35,115 bases of DNA from positions 1-35,115 of the forward strand of contig JACRIE010000071.1 in assembly GCA_016220165.1 (NCBI GenBank). Reading direction: 5' to 3'. This document shows positions 24,058-32,636 of the stretch, in pieces; the first letter of the stretch is position 1; each line of letters begins with the position of its first letter. Source of the DNA: Candidatus Peregrinibacteria bacterium (lineage in GTDB: Bacteria; Patescibacteriota; Gracilibacteria; UM-FILTER-43-11; JACRIE01). Both the position numbers and the translations under genes were made by a program. The notes under the pieces were generated by a model that was given only the letters and a program-made list of their open reading frames with translations, ran no database searches and was not told the origin of the DNA.

Positions 24058-26514
24058 ATGTATCTCCCTTCCAAAATCGAGCCCAAGTGGCAAGAGTATT
24101 GGCTGAAAAATAAGACGTTCAAGGCGCCGGATGCGTCCAAAAAACAGAAGTACTACGTGTTGGACATGTTCCCGTACCCCAGCGGAGCAGGGCTCCATGT
24201 GGGCCATCCCGAGGGCTACACGGCCACGGACATCGTGTCGCGAACTTTGCGTATGAAGGGGCTCAATGTTCTTCATCCCATGGGATGGGACGCGTTCGGG
24301 CTTCCGGCGGAGAACTACGCGATCAAGACTAAGGTTCATCCCCGGAAGACCACGGAAGAAAGTATCCAGCAGTTCCGCACACAGATCCGGTCGATCGGGT
24401 TTTCGTACGACTGGGACCGCGACGTGGCCACGTGTTCTCCGGAGTATTATCGCTGGACGCAGTGGTTCTTTTTGTTTTTGTACAAGAACGGGCTGGCTTA
24501 TAAAAAGAAGGCGCCGGTCAATTGGTGCGAGAGTTGCAAGACCGTGCTCGCCAACGAGCAGGTGGTGAATGGCGCGTGCGAGCGATGCCACAACGCCGTG
24601 ATCCAGAAAGAGCTGGAACAGTGGTTTTTCAAGATCACGGATTTCATCGAAGACACCGAGCGCGAGGGCCGCAAGACCGACGGACTTCTGACAGGTCTCG
24701 GCAAGATCGATTGGCCGAACGGCACGCTCGTGGCCCAGCGCAACTGGATCGGGCGGAGCGAGGGCATCACGATCACCTATCCGATTGAAGGGGTCACTCA
24801 GACTGTGTCTGTTTTTACTACGCGCCCGGACACGAATTTCGGCGCCACGTTTATCGTGGCCGCGCCGGACAGCGAATTCGTGAAAAAGTACCTGAAGGAC
24901 TTCCCGAAGCAAAACGAGGTCGCTACTTACGTCAAAGCCGCGAGCCACAAGAGCGAATTGGAGCGAATCGCCGAAGGGCGCCAGAAGACCGGTGTCTTCA
25001 CGGGATGGCACGCGATCAATCATCTGACGGGCCGCACGATGCCGATTTATGTGACGGATTTCGTTCTGGCGAACGTTGGCACGGGCGTGGTGGTGGGCGT
25101 GCCGGGACACGATTTGCGCGATTTCAAATTCGCCCAGGCGATGAAGCTCGATATTGTGCGCGTCGTGAAGGGGCCGGACGGCGACACATCAATTATCACT
25201 CAAGCGTCGCAGGTTCAGGAAGAAGCGGGCACCATGGTCAACAGCGATTTTTTAAACGGACTGGATATTCACGCGGCCACGACGAAGATCATGGATCACA
25301 TCGAGGCGAAAGGCTGGGGAAAGCGCGTAATTCACTATAAGCTCCGTGATTGGCTCGTATCCCGCCAACGGTATTGGGGCGCGCCGATTCCGATCGTTTA
25401 TTGCCCGGATTGCGGTGAGTTGCCGGTGTCCGAGAAGGATCTGCCTGTCGAACTTCCGGACGACGTAGATTTTATGCCGACAGGGGAAAGTCCACTGATC
25501 CATTCCAAAAAATTTCACGCGGTGATCTGTCCGAAGTGCGGTAAACCTGCGCGACGCGAATCGGATACCATGGACACGTTCGTGTGTTCCTCGTGGTACT
25601 TCTTCCGTTTTATGGATCCTCAAAACGCCAAGGCGTTTGCTTCCAAAAAGTTCCTGAATCAGTGGGGCCCGATCGATCTTTATGTGGGCGGCGCCGAGCA
25701 CACTGTCCTCCATTTGCTGTACGCCCGATTCTTCACGAAGGCGCTCCATCGCTACGGATTCATCGATTATGACGAACCCTTCCTCACGCTTCGCCATCAG
25801 GGGATCATCCTGGGCGAAGACAATGAAAAGATGAGCAAATCCCGCGGGAACGTGGTCAACCCCGACGATGTGATCAAGACGTACGGCGCGGACACGCTGC
25901 GGCTCTATGAAATGTTCATGGGCCCCTTCAATCAGATGAAGCCCTGGAGCACGAAAAATATCGAAGGCGTTTATCGATTCCTCAAAAAGGCGTGGTTTCT
26001 TTTTGAGGGCAAGGTCGTAGTCGATTCCGACGACGTTTTGAATGAAGCTCAGGTTCGATTGCTTCATAAAACGATCAAAAAGGTGACCGAAGACATTGAG
26101 CATTTTTCTTTTAACACGGCCATTTCCCAACTCATGATTTTTATAAATGAAGTGAATGGCCTTACTCAGCTCCCGCGAAAGGCGATGGAGTCATTTGTAT
26201 TGATTTTGTCTCCATTCGCGCCCCATTTGGCCGAGGAGCTGTGGGCGATGCTGGGCCACAAAAAGACGCTGGCTTATGAAACGTGGCCGACATTTGATCC
26301 CGCGCTCGTCAAAGACGAGGTATTCGAACTTGTGATCAGTATTAACGGCAAGCCGCGCGACTGGATTCAGGCAACGGTCGGTATTGCGCAAGAAGAAGCA
26401 ATTAAACAAGCTCTAGGTTCCGAAAAAATTCAACGGTTCATCGAGGGAAAGAAAGTGATCAAACAAATCTACGTGCCTGGGAAATTGGTTAATATAGTGA
26501 CGAGTGACCAGTGA
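24058..26514 (+). CDS. leuS: leucyl-tRNA synthetase
   Basis: 818 residues, class I. The HIGH motif appears as HVGH in PYPSGAGLHVGHPEGY (near 50), and KMSKS in EDNEKMSKSRGN (near 590). The CP1 editing domain has FTTRPDTNFGATF and the GTGVVVGVPGHD loop. Zn-ribbon Cys pairs lie at WCESC...CERC (near 155), YCPDC and CPKC (near 450-480). The anticodon-binding domain follows. All expected parts are present. The last residues VTSDQ and the stop are encoded by GTGACGA-type heptad repeats, so the C-terminus has been rewritten by repeat growth. No Shine-Dalgarno; the ATG follows a hairpin and TATTTTT. Confidence 0.97.
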   Translation: MYLPSKIEPKWQEYWLKNKTFKAPDASKKQKYYVLDMFPYPSGAGLHVGHPEGYTATDIVSRTLRMKGLNVLHPMGWDAFGLPAENYAIKTKVHPRKTTEESIQQFRTQIRSIGFSYDWDRDVATCSPEYYRWTQWFFLFLYKNGLAYKKKAPVNWCESCKTVLANEQVVNGACERCHNAVIQKELEQWFFKITDFIEDTEREGRKTDGLLTGLGKIDWPNGTLVAQRNWIGRSEGITITYPIEGVTQTVSVFTTRPDTNFGATFIVAAPDSEFVKKYLKDFPKQNEVATYVKAASHKSELERIAEGRQKTGVFTGWHAINHLTGRTMPIYVTDFVLANVGTGVVVGVPGHDLRDFKFAQAMKLDIVRVVKGPDGDTSIITQASQVQEEAGTMVNSDFLNGLDIHAATTKIMDHIEAKGWGKRVIHYKLRDWLVSRQRYWGAPIPIVYCPDCGELPVSEKDLPVELPDDVDFMPTGESPLIHSKKFHAVICPKCGKPARRESDTMDTFVCSSWYFFRFMDPQNAKAFASKKFLNQWGPIDLYVGGAEHTVLHLLYARFFTKALHRYGFIDYDEPFLTLRHQGIILGEDNEKMSKSRGNVVNPDDVIKTYGADTLRLYEMFMGPFNQMKPWSTKNIEGVYRFLKKAWFLFEGKVVVDSDDVLNEAQVRLLHKTIKKVTEDIEHFSFNTAISQLMIFINEVNGLTQLPRKAMESFVLILSPFAPHLAEELWAMLGHKKTLAYETWPTFDPALVKDEVFELVISINGKPRDWIQATVGIAQEEAIKQALGSEKIQRFIEGKKVIKQIYVPGKLVNIVTSDQ

Positions 26515-26577
26515 CGAGCCAATAGAGACGAGTAACGAGTTGCAAGTTTTTTCTCGTCGCTCGTCACTTCCGTTACT
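26497..26577. repeat. heptad-repeat hairpin (GTGACGA units) overlapping the ends of leuS and a prepilin-like gene
   Basis: The left array reads GTGACGA, GTGACCA, GTGACGA, GCCAATA, GAGACGA, GTAACGA in strict 7-base register. After GTTGCAAGTTTTTT the complement CTCGTCG/CTCGTCA/CTTCCGTTACTC follows. The first units encode the last leuS codons and its TGA. The right end contains the TAA stop of the convergent gene. As a hairpin between convergent genes it fits a two-way terminator. Confidence 0.9.
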
Positions 26578-27721
26578 CTTGCTGTAAAATCGTGAAGTCG
26601 AAGAGGGGCATGAGCGCCCGAGGTTTGATCGTGGCGGTTAAAGACTGTTTGAAATCGCGGACAAAACCGTCTGATTTGAACGTGAAAGCGGGGTCAGGAA
26701 GATTGAGATTGGTATCGTAGGATATCTGATATTCCAAGGAGGAAATTTTGATGGGAAGGAGAGGATTTGTGGCGTCTTCCAAAGGCGCTACGATTAAAAA
26801 TTCCATCACTAGTTTGGTATGAGGATTGATACTGAAGACCGTATTGATGAAAGAGAAAATGCTGAGATGTTGGCCGCCGGAATATGCCCCAAGATCGCTT
26901 TGGTTTTCTCCGACCGCCTCTTGCGTTAAAGTTACCTGGAAGTCTTTACCGGGCAGGAACTCTTTTTCGCACAGTTCTGATTTTTCATTGCCTGGGGCGC
27001 TGTCGCTCAAACATCCGGAAAGAGGCGTAAGGACATGGCCTGCATCATCATAAATTTTCCAATAAATGACAGGATCCTGATCGCTGTCTTCATCGATTTT
27101 TCCATCGCAGTCATTGTCTGCGGGAGTTTTGTTGTAGTCTGTTGGTTTCTGTTTGATACATGCCGGATTGTTATCGCCTTTGGCATCTTCATTAATTCTT
27201 CCATCCCGGTCATTGTCCACGACGAGGCCGTTGAAATTAGGAAATGAGATCCATTTTTCAGGAATTTTGAATTTAACGGAAAAATTATTGGCCACATTAA
27301 TGGTATTGATGATCGATGATGTTTGATCCCCCTCATCATTGAAAAGACTGAGGGTCAGTTTATTATCCGGAGTGAACGCTCCATGAGGATCGCCTGAATT
27401 TAAATGACTTTGGATTGACCACTGATTTTTGACGGTATCTTCAAAGTTTAAAGTTCGAGCGTCCTGGTTTCCCAAATCAGGCGTTTCATAGCCAGCGAAA
27501 TGGGCGCTTAATTCATACAGCGCGTCTTCAATACCTCCTTCCGCCGCCAGATAGGCCCGCGTAGCCGCCTCCAATTGCCCTGTGCTTTTAAGGTTTCGGA
27601 TCACGAGCGCGTTCACCGCGACGGACGCGGCCATAAGAACGGACACGAGACCAATCACCAAAGGAAGCGAGAGGCCGCTATTATTTAAATTTTTAATTTT
27701 CAAATAAAGATTCAATCGCAT
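26573..27721 (-). CDS. PilX-like minor prepilin with Ca-binding-type repeats
   Basis: 382 residues. The N-terminus has a prepilin-like site, NNSG before LSLPLVIGLVSVLMAASVAVNALVI (membrane helix). Glu at +5 is missing, as in PilX/GspK-type tip components. The helix continues as ATRAYLAAEGGIEDALYEL, typical of PilX N-terminal domains. The middle has two Asp-rich loops, VDNDRDGRINEDAKGD and ADNDCDGKIDEDSDQD, like Ca-binding or MopE-type motifs. The annotated ATG at 27721 overlaps the upstream gene by ten bases. A TTG at 27703 would give MKIKNLNNSG, matching the MKIKNL start of that neighbour, and may be the true start. Confidence 0.7.
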   Translation of the reverse strand: MRLNLYLKIKNLNNSGLSLPLVIGLVSVLMAASVAVNALVIRNLKSTGQLEAATRAYLAAEGGIEDALYELSAHFAGYETPDLGNQDARTLNFEDTVKNQWSIQSHLNSGDPHGAFTPDNKLTLSLFNDEGDQTSSIINTINVANNFSVKFKIPEKWISFPNFNGLVVDNDRDGRINEDAKGDNNPACIKQKPTDYNKTPADNDCDGKIDEDSDQDPVIYWKIYDDAGHVLTPLSGCLSDSAPGNEKSELCEKEFLPGKDFQVTLTQEAVGENQSDLGAYSGGQHLSIFSFINTVFSINPHTKLVMEFLIVAPLEDATNPLLPIKISSLEYQISYDTNLNLPDPAFTFKSDGFVRDFKQSLTATIKPRALMPLFDFTILQQE

Positions 27722-30498
27722 CGGTAGTTTAAAGTAATGCTTTTGAGTTCAGGGGCCTGGCTAATGCCATCGCCTTCAAGTACAGCTTGCCATCGGAGTT
27801 TTCGTTTCGATTCAGTAAAATGAAATTCTTCGTCTTCGCTGATATCCTGCCATGCACTTTCATTATTGGTGAGAAGATAGCGAATGGAAGTTCCGGGGGG
27901 AATAAGAGCATCGGCATGAAGAGTGGCGTAGGTCACACCCGGACAATCCAAGGCGTTTTTGATGGGAAGGATTTTGCTGATTGCCGAAAATTCTCCAGGC
28001 GTTTCCGGAGGGTCAATGGTTATTTTTCCGCTTCCATCCCATGACGCGTTATTTTCAGCGGATTTCCAAGCGGTCGCGGAAAAAGTATCGAAAAATGAGA
28101 GACCGTCCTGAGTCACGCAAAAATCATCTTCATATCCCTTTTTGGTATTGCAGTTAAAATCGACGTTGTTTCCATCACAGATTTCCATTTTTCCCGGATT
28201 AATATCCGTGGAATGGTCGTTACAATCGGCATAAAGTTCCGGATGATTTTTTGGGTCGATTTCTTCTACAGGGCGTCCTTCGGCCAAAAGTGAAATTTGA
28301 AGGAGTTTTGTGCCTTCGCAGCTCGCCAGATTGTATTCCCATACTCCAGGGCCAGACCCTATCCGATCCCCGAAGCTGTCTCCATCAAAATCCGTGCAGC
28401 AAGTAGGATTCAAACTATCGAACATCAGATTGCCCTGATCATCCTTGTTCGTGCTGCAAAAATTATTTTTGCCATCGTAGCAAAGGAGTCCTTGTTCGAT
28501 TTCCTTGTTTGTCGGATGAAGAGGATCGATCGGAGGATGAACTGAAGGATCCGTATCCAGACAATCGATTTTTTCGGCGGGCGGCGCACAGATGCCGCCA
28601 GGGATTTTGTATCCGTCATGATCCTGATCGTTGGCATCATCTGTGCAACAACTTTGTTCTTGCCAATCCGCAATACCGTTGCAGTCATTATCAATGCCAT
28701 CGGCGCAGAGGGCGGACGTATTCTCAGGCGCTAACGCGCCACAGATGCCACCCGCGTCAATGCAAGTTTCCCCTGTATCCAATTTTGTATTATGACATGC
28801 CTGAGTGACACAGGCTGGATCCGCCAAATCAATGAAAGTATTGCCATCGTTATCAAGGCCGTCAGAACAGCTGGTCTCGGGAGTTTCTACAGGATGTGGA
28901 ACGGTCGCGTAGGCGCATAGTCCTCCTACATCGGTAACAATTTCATCCTGATTGTATTCTTCTGCGCCCGGCGTTTTATTGATGAGATAGTCTCTTGCCT
29001 GAAGCGGCGCGGTGCTGGCCAGATCTTTATTCTGTATTCCATTGGAGCAAAGGATATCGACGCATTTTTTATCAAATTCATCCGCTCCTGTTCCCGCGAT
29101 CGGCTTACTGTCCGGACCGATTTGGAAATTGCAGTCGTTGTCATAACCGTCCGCACAAAGAGTCTCTCCATCGGGCTGATAAGGATTGAGATTTTGACAG
29201 AGGCCCCCTACGTCTTTGCATTTTTCATCCTGGCTTCGGGGATCGTAGAGCCCGGGAGTGATGGCGGTTGACAGATCATCTTTAGATTCGAAATCGATCG
29301 GCGCCAGTCCTATGTTTCGTATTCCATTACCGCACAGTTTTACGATACACGCGGAGTCGAATTCATCGGCCAGTCCGTTGCAATCATTGTCCTTTCTGTC
29401 ATCACACGTCGTTTCATTTGATTCATAAAGATCTTTATTGAAAATTCCTTTAACATAGGTCTTGTAGGCGTCGTCTGTACATCCCGGCCAGACGTTTTGA
29501 GTGCAAACTTGCACGGCATTTTTGCACACTCCCTGGTTTTTCGGACAGGCTTTGGTTTTCCCATTTTCGCATTCTTTTAATGGGCAACTGGCCGCGACTT
29601 CATTGTAGACGCGTGAAGAAACAGATGATTCGAGCGTGATGGACGGGGTTCCGTTCCCTTTCAGACTCCGGGCGATTCTTTTGGAGGCCTCGGCGATGAG
29701 TTTTACGGTGACATAAGGCTGGATTTGAATTTCTTTTATATTGAATCCCCGTCGCGGATCATCCAGCGGGGCAATAATGAATCGGATGTCGCGGATATTC
29801 AGCCCCGTGGGAGTGATGGGGCGAAAACTATTATCGGTGGACACTTCCACGCCGCCTTCCGTCTCACACGTGAAGCCGTCGTCACAAACCCATGTGTCTA
29901 CAAGACCGTCTCCTTCGCCTTCATCTTTATCCGCGGGGAGATGGTTGAGTCCATAATCTTTTCCGACCAATTTCAAGACCCCGATTTGTTCAATGGAGTT
30001 TCCAGTTCCATCCATTCTTTTAATTTTTTTGTAATAGGTTCGATGGGCACCGGCGCTGTCGATTAAATACAGTTCATTTTGGACGCTACTCGTCATGGCG
30101 GAAGCGGACGCGATTTTTCCTGTATTTTTGTCATCCTTGGTTCCATAAAGGTCGTCGAGGCCAGCGGAAAAGAATTGCCGCGTGTAGGTGCAGTAATTAT
30201 CGCCATACGTTTTTGCCGTGCCAAAAATCGTTGAGTTTTTATCGAAATATTCTTCATAATCGATGGTTTTATTTTGAATATCCTGAATGATTCTTTCCAA
30301 CGTTAGCCGGCTTTCCTGATAAACGGTGTTGGTGGCTTTAAGGTTCTGAATTGAACTGAAAAAGTTTGTATAAATAGCGGATGCGAAAGTGATCAAAAGC
30401 GCCAAAACTACGGTCGCGATCAGAATTTCGGCCAAGGTAAACCCCCCCTTCAATTTTAAATCCCCGATCGCTGTCGAAGACAAGTTTTTAATTTTCAA
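27712..30498 (-). CDS. giant PilW-like prepilin with MopE-type Cys-rich repeats
   Basis: 928 residues. The type IV prepilin site is GG/FTLAEILIATVVLALLITFASAIYTNFF, with Gly19 before the cleavage and Glu24 at +5. A pilin-like stalk (about 40-330) follows. Residues about 350-780 hold at least six units of the type LCADG-x-DNDCNG (ETTCDDRKDNDCNGLADE, ETSCSDGLDNDGNTFIDL, ALCADGIDNDCNGIADW, EICDGNNVDFNC), like the MopE putative metal-binding motif. The last 140 residues look like a beta-sandwich ending LKSITLNYRCD. The start is TTG, inside an AT-rich heptad stretch. PilW-like subunits sit at pilus tips; the repeats suggest a long Ca- or metal-stabilised adhesive head. Confidence 0.8.
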   Translation of the reverse strand: MKIKNLSSTAIGDLKLKGGFTLAEILIATVVLALLITFASAIYTNFFSSIQNLKATNTVYQESRLTLERIIQDIQNKTIDYEEYFDKNSTIFGTAKTYGDNYCTYTRQFFSAGLDDLYGTKDDKNTGKIASASAMTSSVQNELYLIDSAGAHRTYYKKIKRMDGTGNSIEQIGVLKLVGKDYGLNHLPADKDEGEGDGLVDTWVCDDGFTCETEGGVEVSTDNSFRPITPTGLNIRDIRFIIAPLDDPRRGFNIKEIQIQPYVTVKLIAEASKRIARSLKGNGTPSITLESSVSSRVYNEVAASCPLKECENGKTKACPKNQGVCKNAVQVCTQNVWPGCTDDAYKTYVKGIFNKDLYESNETTCDDRKDNDCNGLADEFDSACIVKLCGNGIRNIGLAPIDFESKDDLSTAITPGLYDPRSQDEKCKDVGGLCQNLNPYQPDGETLCADGYDNDCNFQIGPDSKPIAGTGADEFDKKCVDILCSNGIQNKDLASTAPLQARDYLINKTPGAEEYNQDEIVTDVGGLCAYATVPHPVETPETSCSDGLDNDGNTFIDLADPACVTQACHNTKLDTGETCIDAGGICGALAPENTSALCADGIDNDCNGIADWQEQSCCTDDANDQDHDGYKIPGGICAPPAEKIDCLDTDPSVHPPIDPLHPTNKEIEQGLLCYDGKNNFCSTNKDDQGNLMFDSLNPTCCTDFDGDSFGDRIGSGPGVWEYNLASCEGTKLLQISLLAEGRPVEEIDPKNHPELYADCNDHSTDINPGKMEICDGNNVDFNCNTKKGYEDDFCVTQDGLSFFDTFSATAWKSAENNASWDGSGKITIDPPETPGEFSAISKILPIKNALDCPGVTYATLHADALIPPGTSIRYLLTNNESAWQDISEDEEFHFTESKRKLRWQAVLEGDGISQAPELKSITLNYRCD

Positions 30499-30517
30499 TT
30501 TCTAATTTTGGATTAGG
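30486..30517. repeat. AT-rich heptad stretch at a prepilin start
   Basis: TTTTAAT, TTTCAAT, TTCTAAT, TTTGGAT follow one another in 7-base steps. The stretch covers the TTG start and first codons of the 928-residue prepilin (minus strand). It is weaker evidence than the GC-richer arrays because AT-rich DNA gives such patterns by chance. Confidence 0.4.
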
Positions 30518-30518
30518 A

Positions 30519-31205
30519 TTAATCATTTAAATTTTCGCGTCCGAGATAGTCGGTAATCAGCGTGCTTAGCAGAAGGCGCTGAGGCGTTTTTTCTTGCCAT
30601 TCAACTAAGACGTCCACTCTCATTCGATTGTCTGTCGGCTGCCCATCGCTTCCGTCATTATCCAGATACGAGATGGCCACTTTGCGTCTGAAAATGGAGG
30701 ATTTTACAAGATTGCTGCCAAGCGCGTCCCCAAAGAGATGATTAAAAAGATCCTGGTCATTCGTTTTATTTCCGTCTTCATCGGAATCCAGATTAGGATC
30801 AATATCGACGATGGATAGAAAGCTATCAGGATCCGAGTCATCGTAATTTTTAAGGCGCCATTGATTATGGTTATCGATGTAAAGGGAATAGTCTCCCGGT
30901 TCAATGGCTTCATCCTGAGTGCATTTGTCATGAGCCGGATTGTCGAGGCTTAGCGGCAGATGATTCCAGCAGCTCCTTCGGTCGCTGCTAAATTTTAGCC
31001 AGTTCGTATCCCGTATATTTCTGACGCCTTCAATGGCTTCCCGGCCCACGTTGAGCGCGATAATCCTTTTTTTGGATCCCTGGACATTAGTGAGCGATGA
31101 GGAAACCACGAGCCCGCTAATGGTGATTCCAATCGCCAAAATCGAGAGAGCGATAATACTTTCCGCCAGTGTTTCTCCAGTGGTTTTAAAGATTTTTAGA
31201 CGCAT
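30519..31205 (-). CDS. PilV-like type IV prepilin
   Basis: 228 residues with a short leader ending TTG/ETLAESIIALSILAIGITISGLVVSSSL: cleavage after Gly10, Glu15 at +5, then the membrane helix. NVGREAIEGVRNIRDTNW is the phrase seen in PilV/GspI-type proteins. An Asp-rich stretch (NYDDSDPDSF...DPNLDSDEDGNKTNDQD) may bind Ca. The start lies two bases after the stop of the preceding prepilin gene, so translation is probably coupled. Confidence 0.82.
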   Translation of the reverse strand: MRLKIFKTTGETLAESIIALSILAIGITISGLVVSSSLTNVQGSKKRIIALNVGREAIEGVRNIRDTNWLKFSSDRRSCWNHLPLSLDNPAHDKCTQDEAIEPGDYSLYIDNHNQWRLKNYDDSDPDSFLSIVDIDPNLDSDEDGNKTNDQDLFNHLFGDALGSNLVKSSIFRRKVAISYLDNDGSDGQPTDNRMRVDVLVEWQEKTPQRLLLSTLITDYLGRENLND

Positions 31206-31207
31206 TT

Positions 31208-31873
31208 TTAAAGATGAATCGCTGGAATACCTCCGATTTTATCAATGGTGATCACTTTTTTGCGGGTCGCCTGACTTTTTGGGAAGAGCTGGATGCTGAG
31301 TGTGTCGATCAAGTTTTCAGGGATCGTAGGGTCTCCGTTATTGCTCAAAAAAGTTTCGGCGACAGGAGGACGGAATAGAATAACGGCCTGATTTCCGATG
31401 TCGGTTCCCGTGTCGGGAATTCCACGAAGCTCGGTTGGAGATAATTTAAAAAGTTTATCGAAAGTTATGGAGGCCGGAAGACTTAATTTTTCAAGAATGG
31501 AATCTTCTTCGTCGAATTGATCGGCGAAGTTTCCCTGAACGCTTGTATTCGCGAATAACGTTAAATGGGCTTCAGTTTCCGTTGGAGTCAGATTGATAAA
31601 GACGCCATAACCTTTGGAGGGGATAATAGGAGTTTCAGGAGCCGTTTCCAAATAAACCGCCTGACTGGTGATCGCGTCATTACGGGCCGTCTTGATGAGT
31701 TCCACGATCTGATTCAGGGCATTGTTAAAATCTTGTTTCTCCCTCAGATCGTAATATGTGCGAAATGATATCGTACTAATAAACGCCAGGATCATCACGA
31801 CGATGATTATTTCCGCCAGGGTGAAGCCTTTTTGAAGTGACGAGTGACGAGTGACGAGTGACTGATTTTGCAT
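31208..31873 (-). CDS. GspH/FimT-like prepilin with repeat-encoded leader
   Basis: 221 residues. The prepilin site is QKG/FTLAEIIIVVMILAFISTISFRTYYDL: Gly16, with Glu21 at +5. The next part, NALNQIVELIKTARNDAITSQAVYLE, is the FimT/GspH pattern. Leader residues 4-13 (QSLVTRHSSL) are encoded by GTGACGA-type heptad repeats read antisense, so the leader has been lengthened by the repeat. It is first of four prepilin-like genes on the minus strand, after ruvA. Confidence 0.85.
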   Translation of the reverse strand: MQNQSLVTRHSSLQKGFTLAEIIIVVMILAFISTISFRTYYDLREKQDFNNALNQIVELIKTARNDAITSQAVYLETAPETPIIPSKGYGVFINLTPTETEAHLTLFANTSVQGNFADQFDEEDSILEKLSLPASITFDKLFKLSPTELRGIPDTGTDIGNQAVILFRPPVAETFLSNNGDPTIPENLIDTLSIQLFPKSQATRKKVITIDKIGGIPAIHL

Positions 31874-31925
31874 TTTATTTTTTTATTCATCCGTATTTTA
31901 TCTCGTCTCTCGTCACTCGTCACTA
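31836..31925. repeat. heptad-repeat hairpin (GTGACGA units) between ruvA and the prepilin operon
   Basis: The left array AGTGACG, AGTGACG, AGTGACG, AGTGACT (31836-31863) lies inside the prepilin coding region. The right array TCTCGTC, TCTCGTC, ACTCGTC, ACT (31901-31923) ends at the ruvA stop. The arms are near-perfect complements over 24 bases with a 37-base loop that holds the prepilin ATG. In minus-strand RNA the hairpin would place the start codon in the loop. Confidence 0.9.
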
Positions 31926-32507
31926 TTGTTGTTTCAGGAAATATTTGATGATCGCTTCGGTCCCTATTATCTCTTTGGGTAATTGACTGAGTGTTTTTCG
32001 GATCTGCATGCGATCATAGCCCAAGCCTTCGAGGGCCAGGATGGCTTCCTGCATAGGCGCGCCGTGGCGCGCCTCTACAGGGACGCCATGATGCGATATT
32101 CCTACAGGAATGATCTTGTTTTTGAGATCCACGATTATCCGTTCGGCTGTTTTGCGCCCAATGCCTTTGATTTTGGTAAGCAGCGCCACGTCCTCATTCG
32201 CGATGGCGGTCTGGGTGATATGCATAGGAGCGGATAGGATTTCCAGAGCGATTTTCGGGCCCACTCCTGAAACCGTCATTAATTGTTCGAAAAACACCAA
32301 TTCTTCTTGTTTTAGAAAACCATACAGAGAAATGGCGTCTTCCCGCACCGCGGTGTGGATGAACAGGCTCGTTTCCTGATTCGATTTTAGCCGAGAGACT
32401 AGTTCGGTTGTCACAGATACCTTATAGCCCACATTTTGCGCTAAAAGGATCATGGAGCGGGTTTCGGGATCGAGGCTGATGATTTTTCCAGTGAGAAAGC
32501 CGATCAT
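31923..32507 (-). CDS. ruvA: Holliday junction DNA helicase subunit RuvA
   Basis: 194 residues. Domain I (OB fold) is MIGFLTGKIISLDPE...VGYKVSVTTEL. Domain II has the helix-hairpin-helix pairs LMTVSGVGPKIALEIL and LTKIKGIGRKTAERIIVDLK. Domain III is the C-terminal ALEGLGYDRMQIRKTL. RuvA tetramers bind four-way junctions and load RuvB, which is not in the window. The linker between domains II and III (about 135-158) is encoded by palindromic DNA (see separate entry). TAATAT lies six bases before the ATG on the minus strand, so the mRNA may be leaderless. Confidence 0.95.
   Translation of the reverse strand: MIGFLTGKIISLDPETRSMILLAQNVGYKVSVTTELVSRLKSNQETSLFIHTAVREDAISLYGFLKQEELVFFEQLMTVSGVGPKIALEILSAPMHITQTAIANEDVALLTKIKGIGRKTAERIIVDLKNKIIPVGISHHGVPVEARHGAPMQEAILALEGLGYDRMQIRKTLSQLPKEIIGTEAIIKYFLKQQ
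32050..32079. repeat. 30-bp near-palindrome in the ruvA linker
   Basis: TGCATAGGCGCGCC, a GT centre, and GGCGCGCCTCTACA form 14-base arms with two mismatches. A second small palindrome, ATTCCT AC AGGAAT, lies at 32098-32111. Both fall in the flexible linker of RuvA and encode residues such as VEARHGAP and VGIS. They look like a REP-type palindrome that landed where the protein tolerates it. Confidence 0.7.
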
Positions 32508-32595
32508 AAACGAATATTACGAGATGAGTTTTTGAGTGGTTTAACGGTATCAGAGTTGGTGAACTTAATCAACGTGGAAAAGCGCCTTTCGTGGC

Positions 32596-32624
32596 TTGAT
32601 AAAAAGGAAAAACTTTGGTATAAT
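32596..32624 (+). promoter_or_regulatory. strong sigma70-like promoter for the M23 peptidase gene
   Basis: TTGATA (32596-32601), a 17-base spacer, then a perfect TATAAT (32619-32624) with the extended TGG. This is the best promoter in the window. Transcription should start near 32631, leaving a leader made almost wholly of the TGACACC heptad array. Confidence 0.7.
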
Positions 32625-32636
32625 ATGAAGATAACA

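Noticed and set aside
24043-25110. A 355-residue minus-strand frame opposite leuS
   Set aside because: It lies wholly opposite a certain LeuS coding region and is rich in His/Arg/Leu, as expected from the antisense of a GC-rich gene; no family pattern.
26497-26577. CRISPR array
   Set aside because: Units are 7 bases with no spacers, and arms are inverted copies. No cas genes are present.
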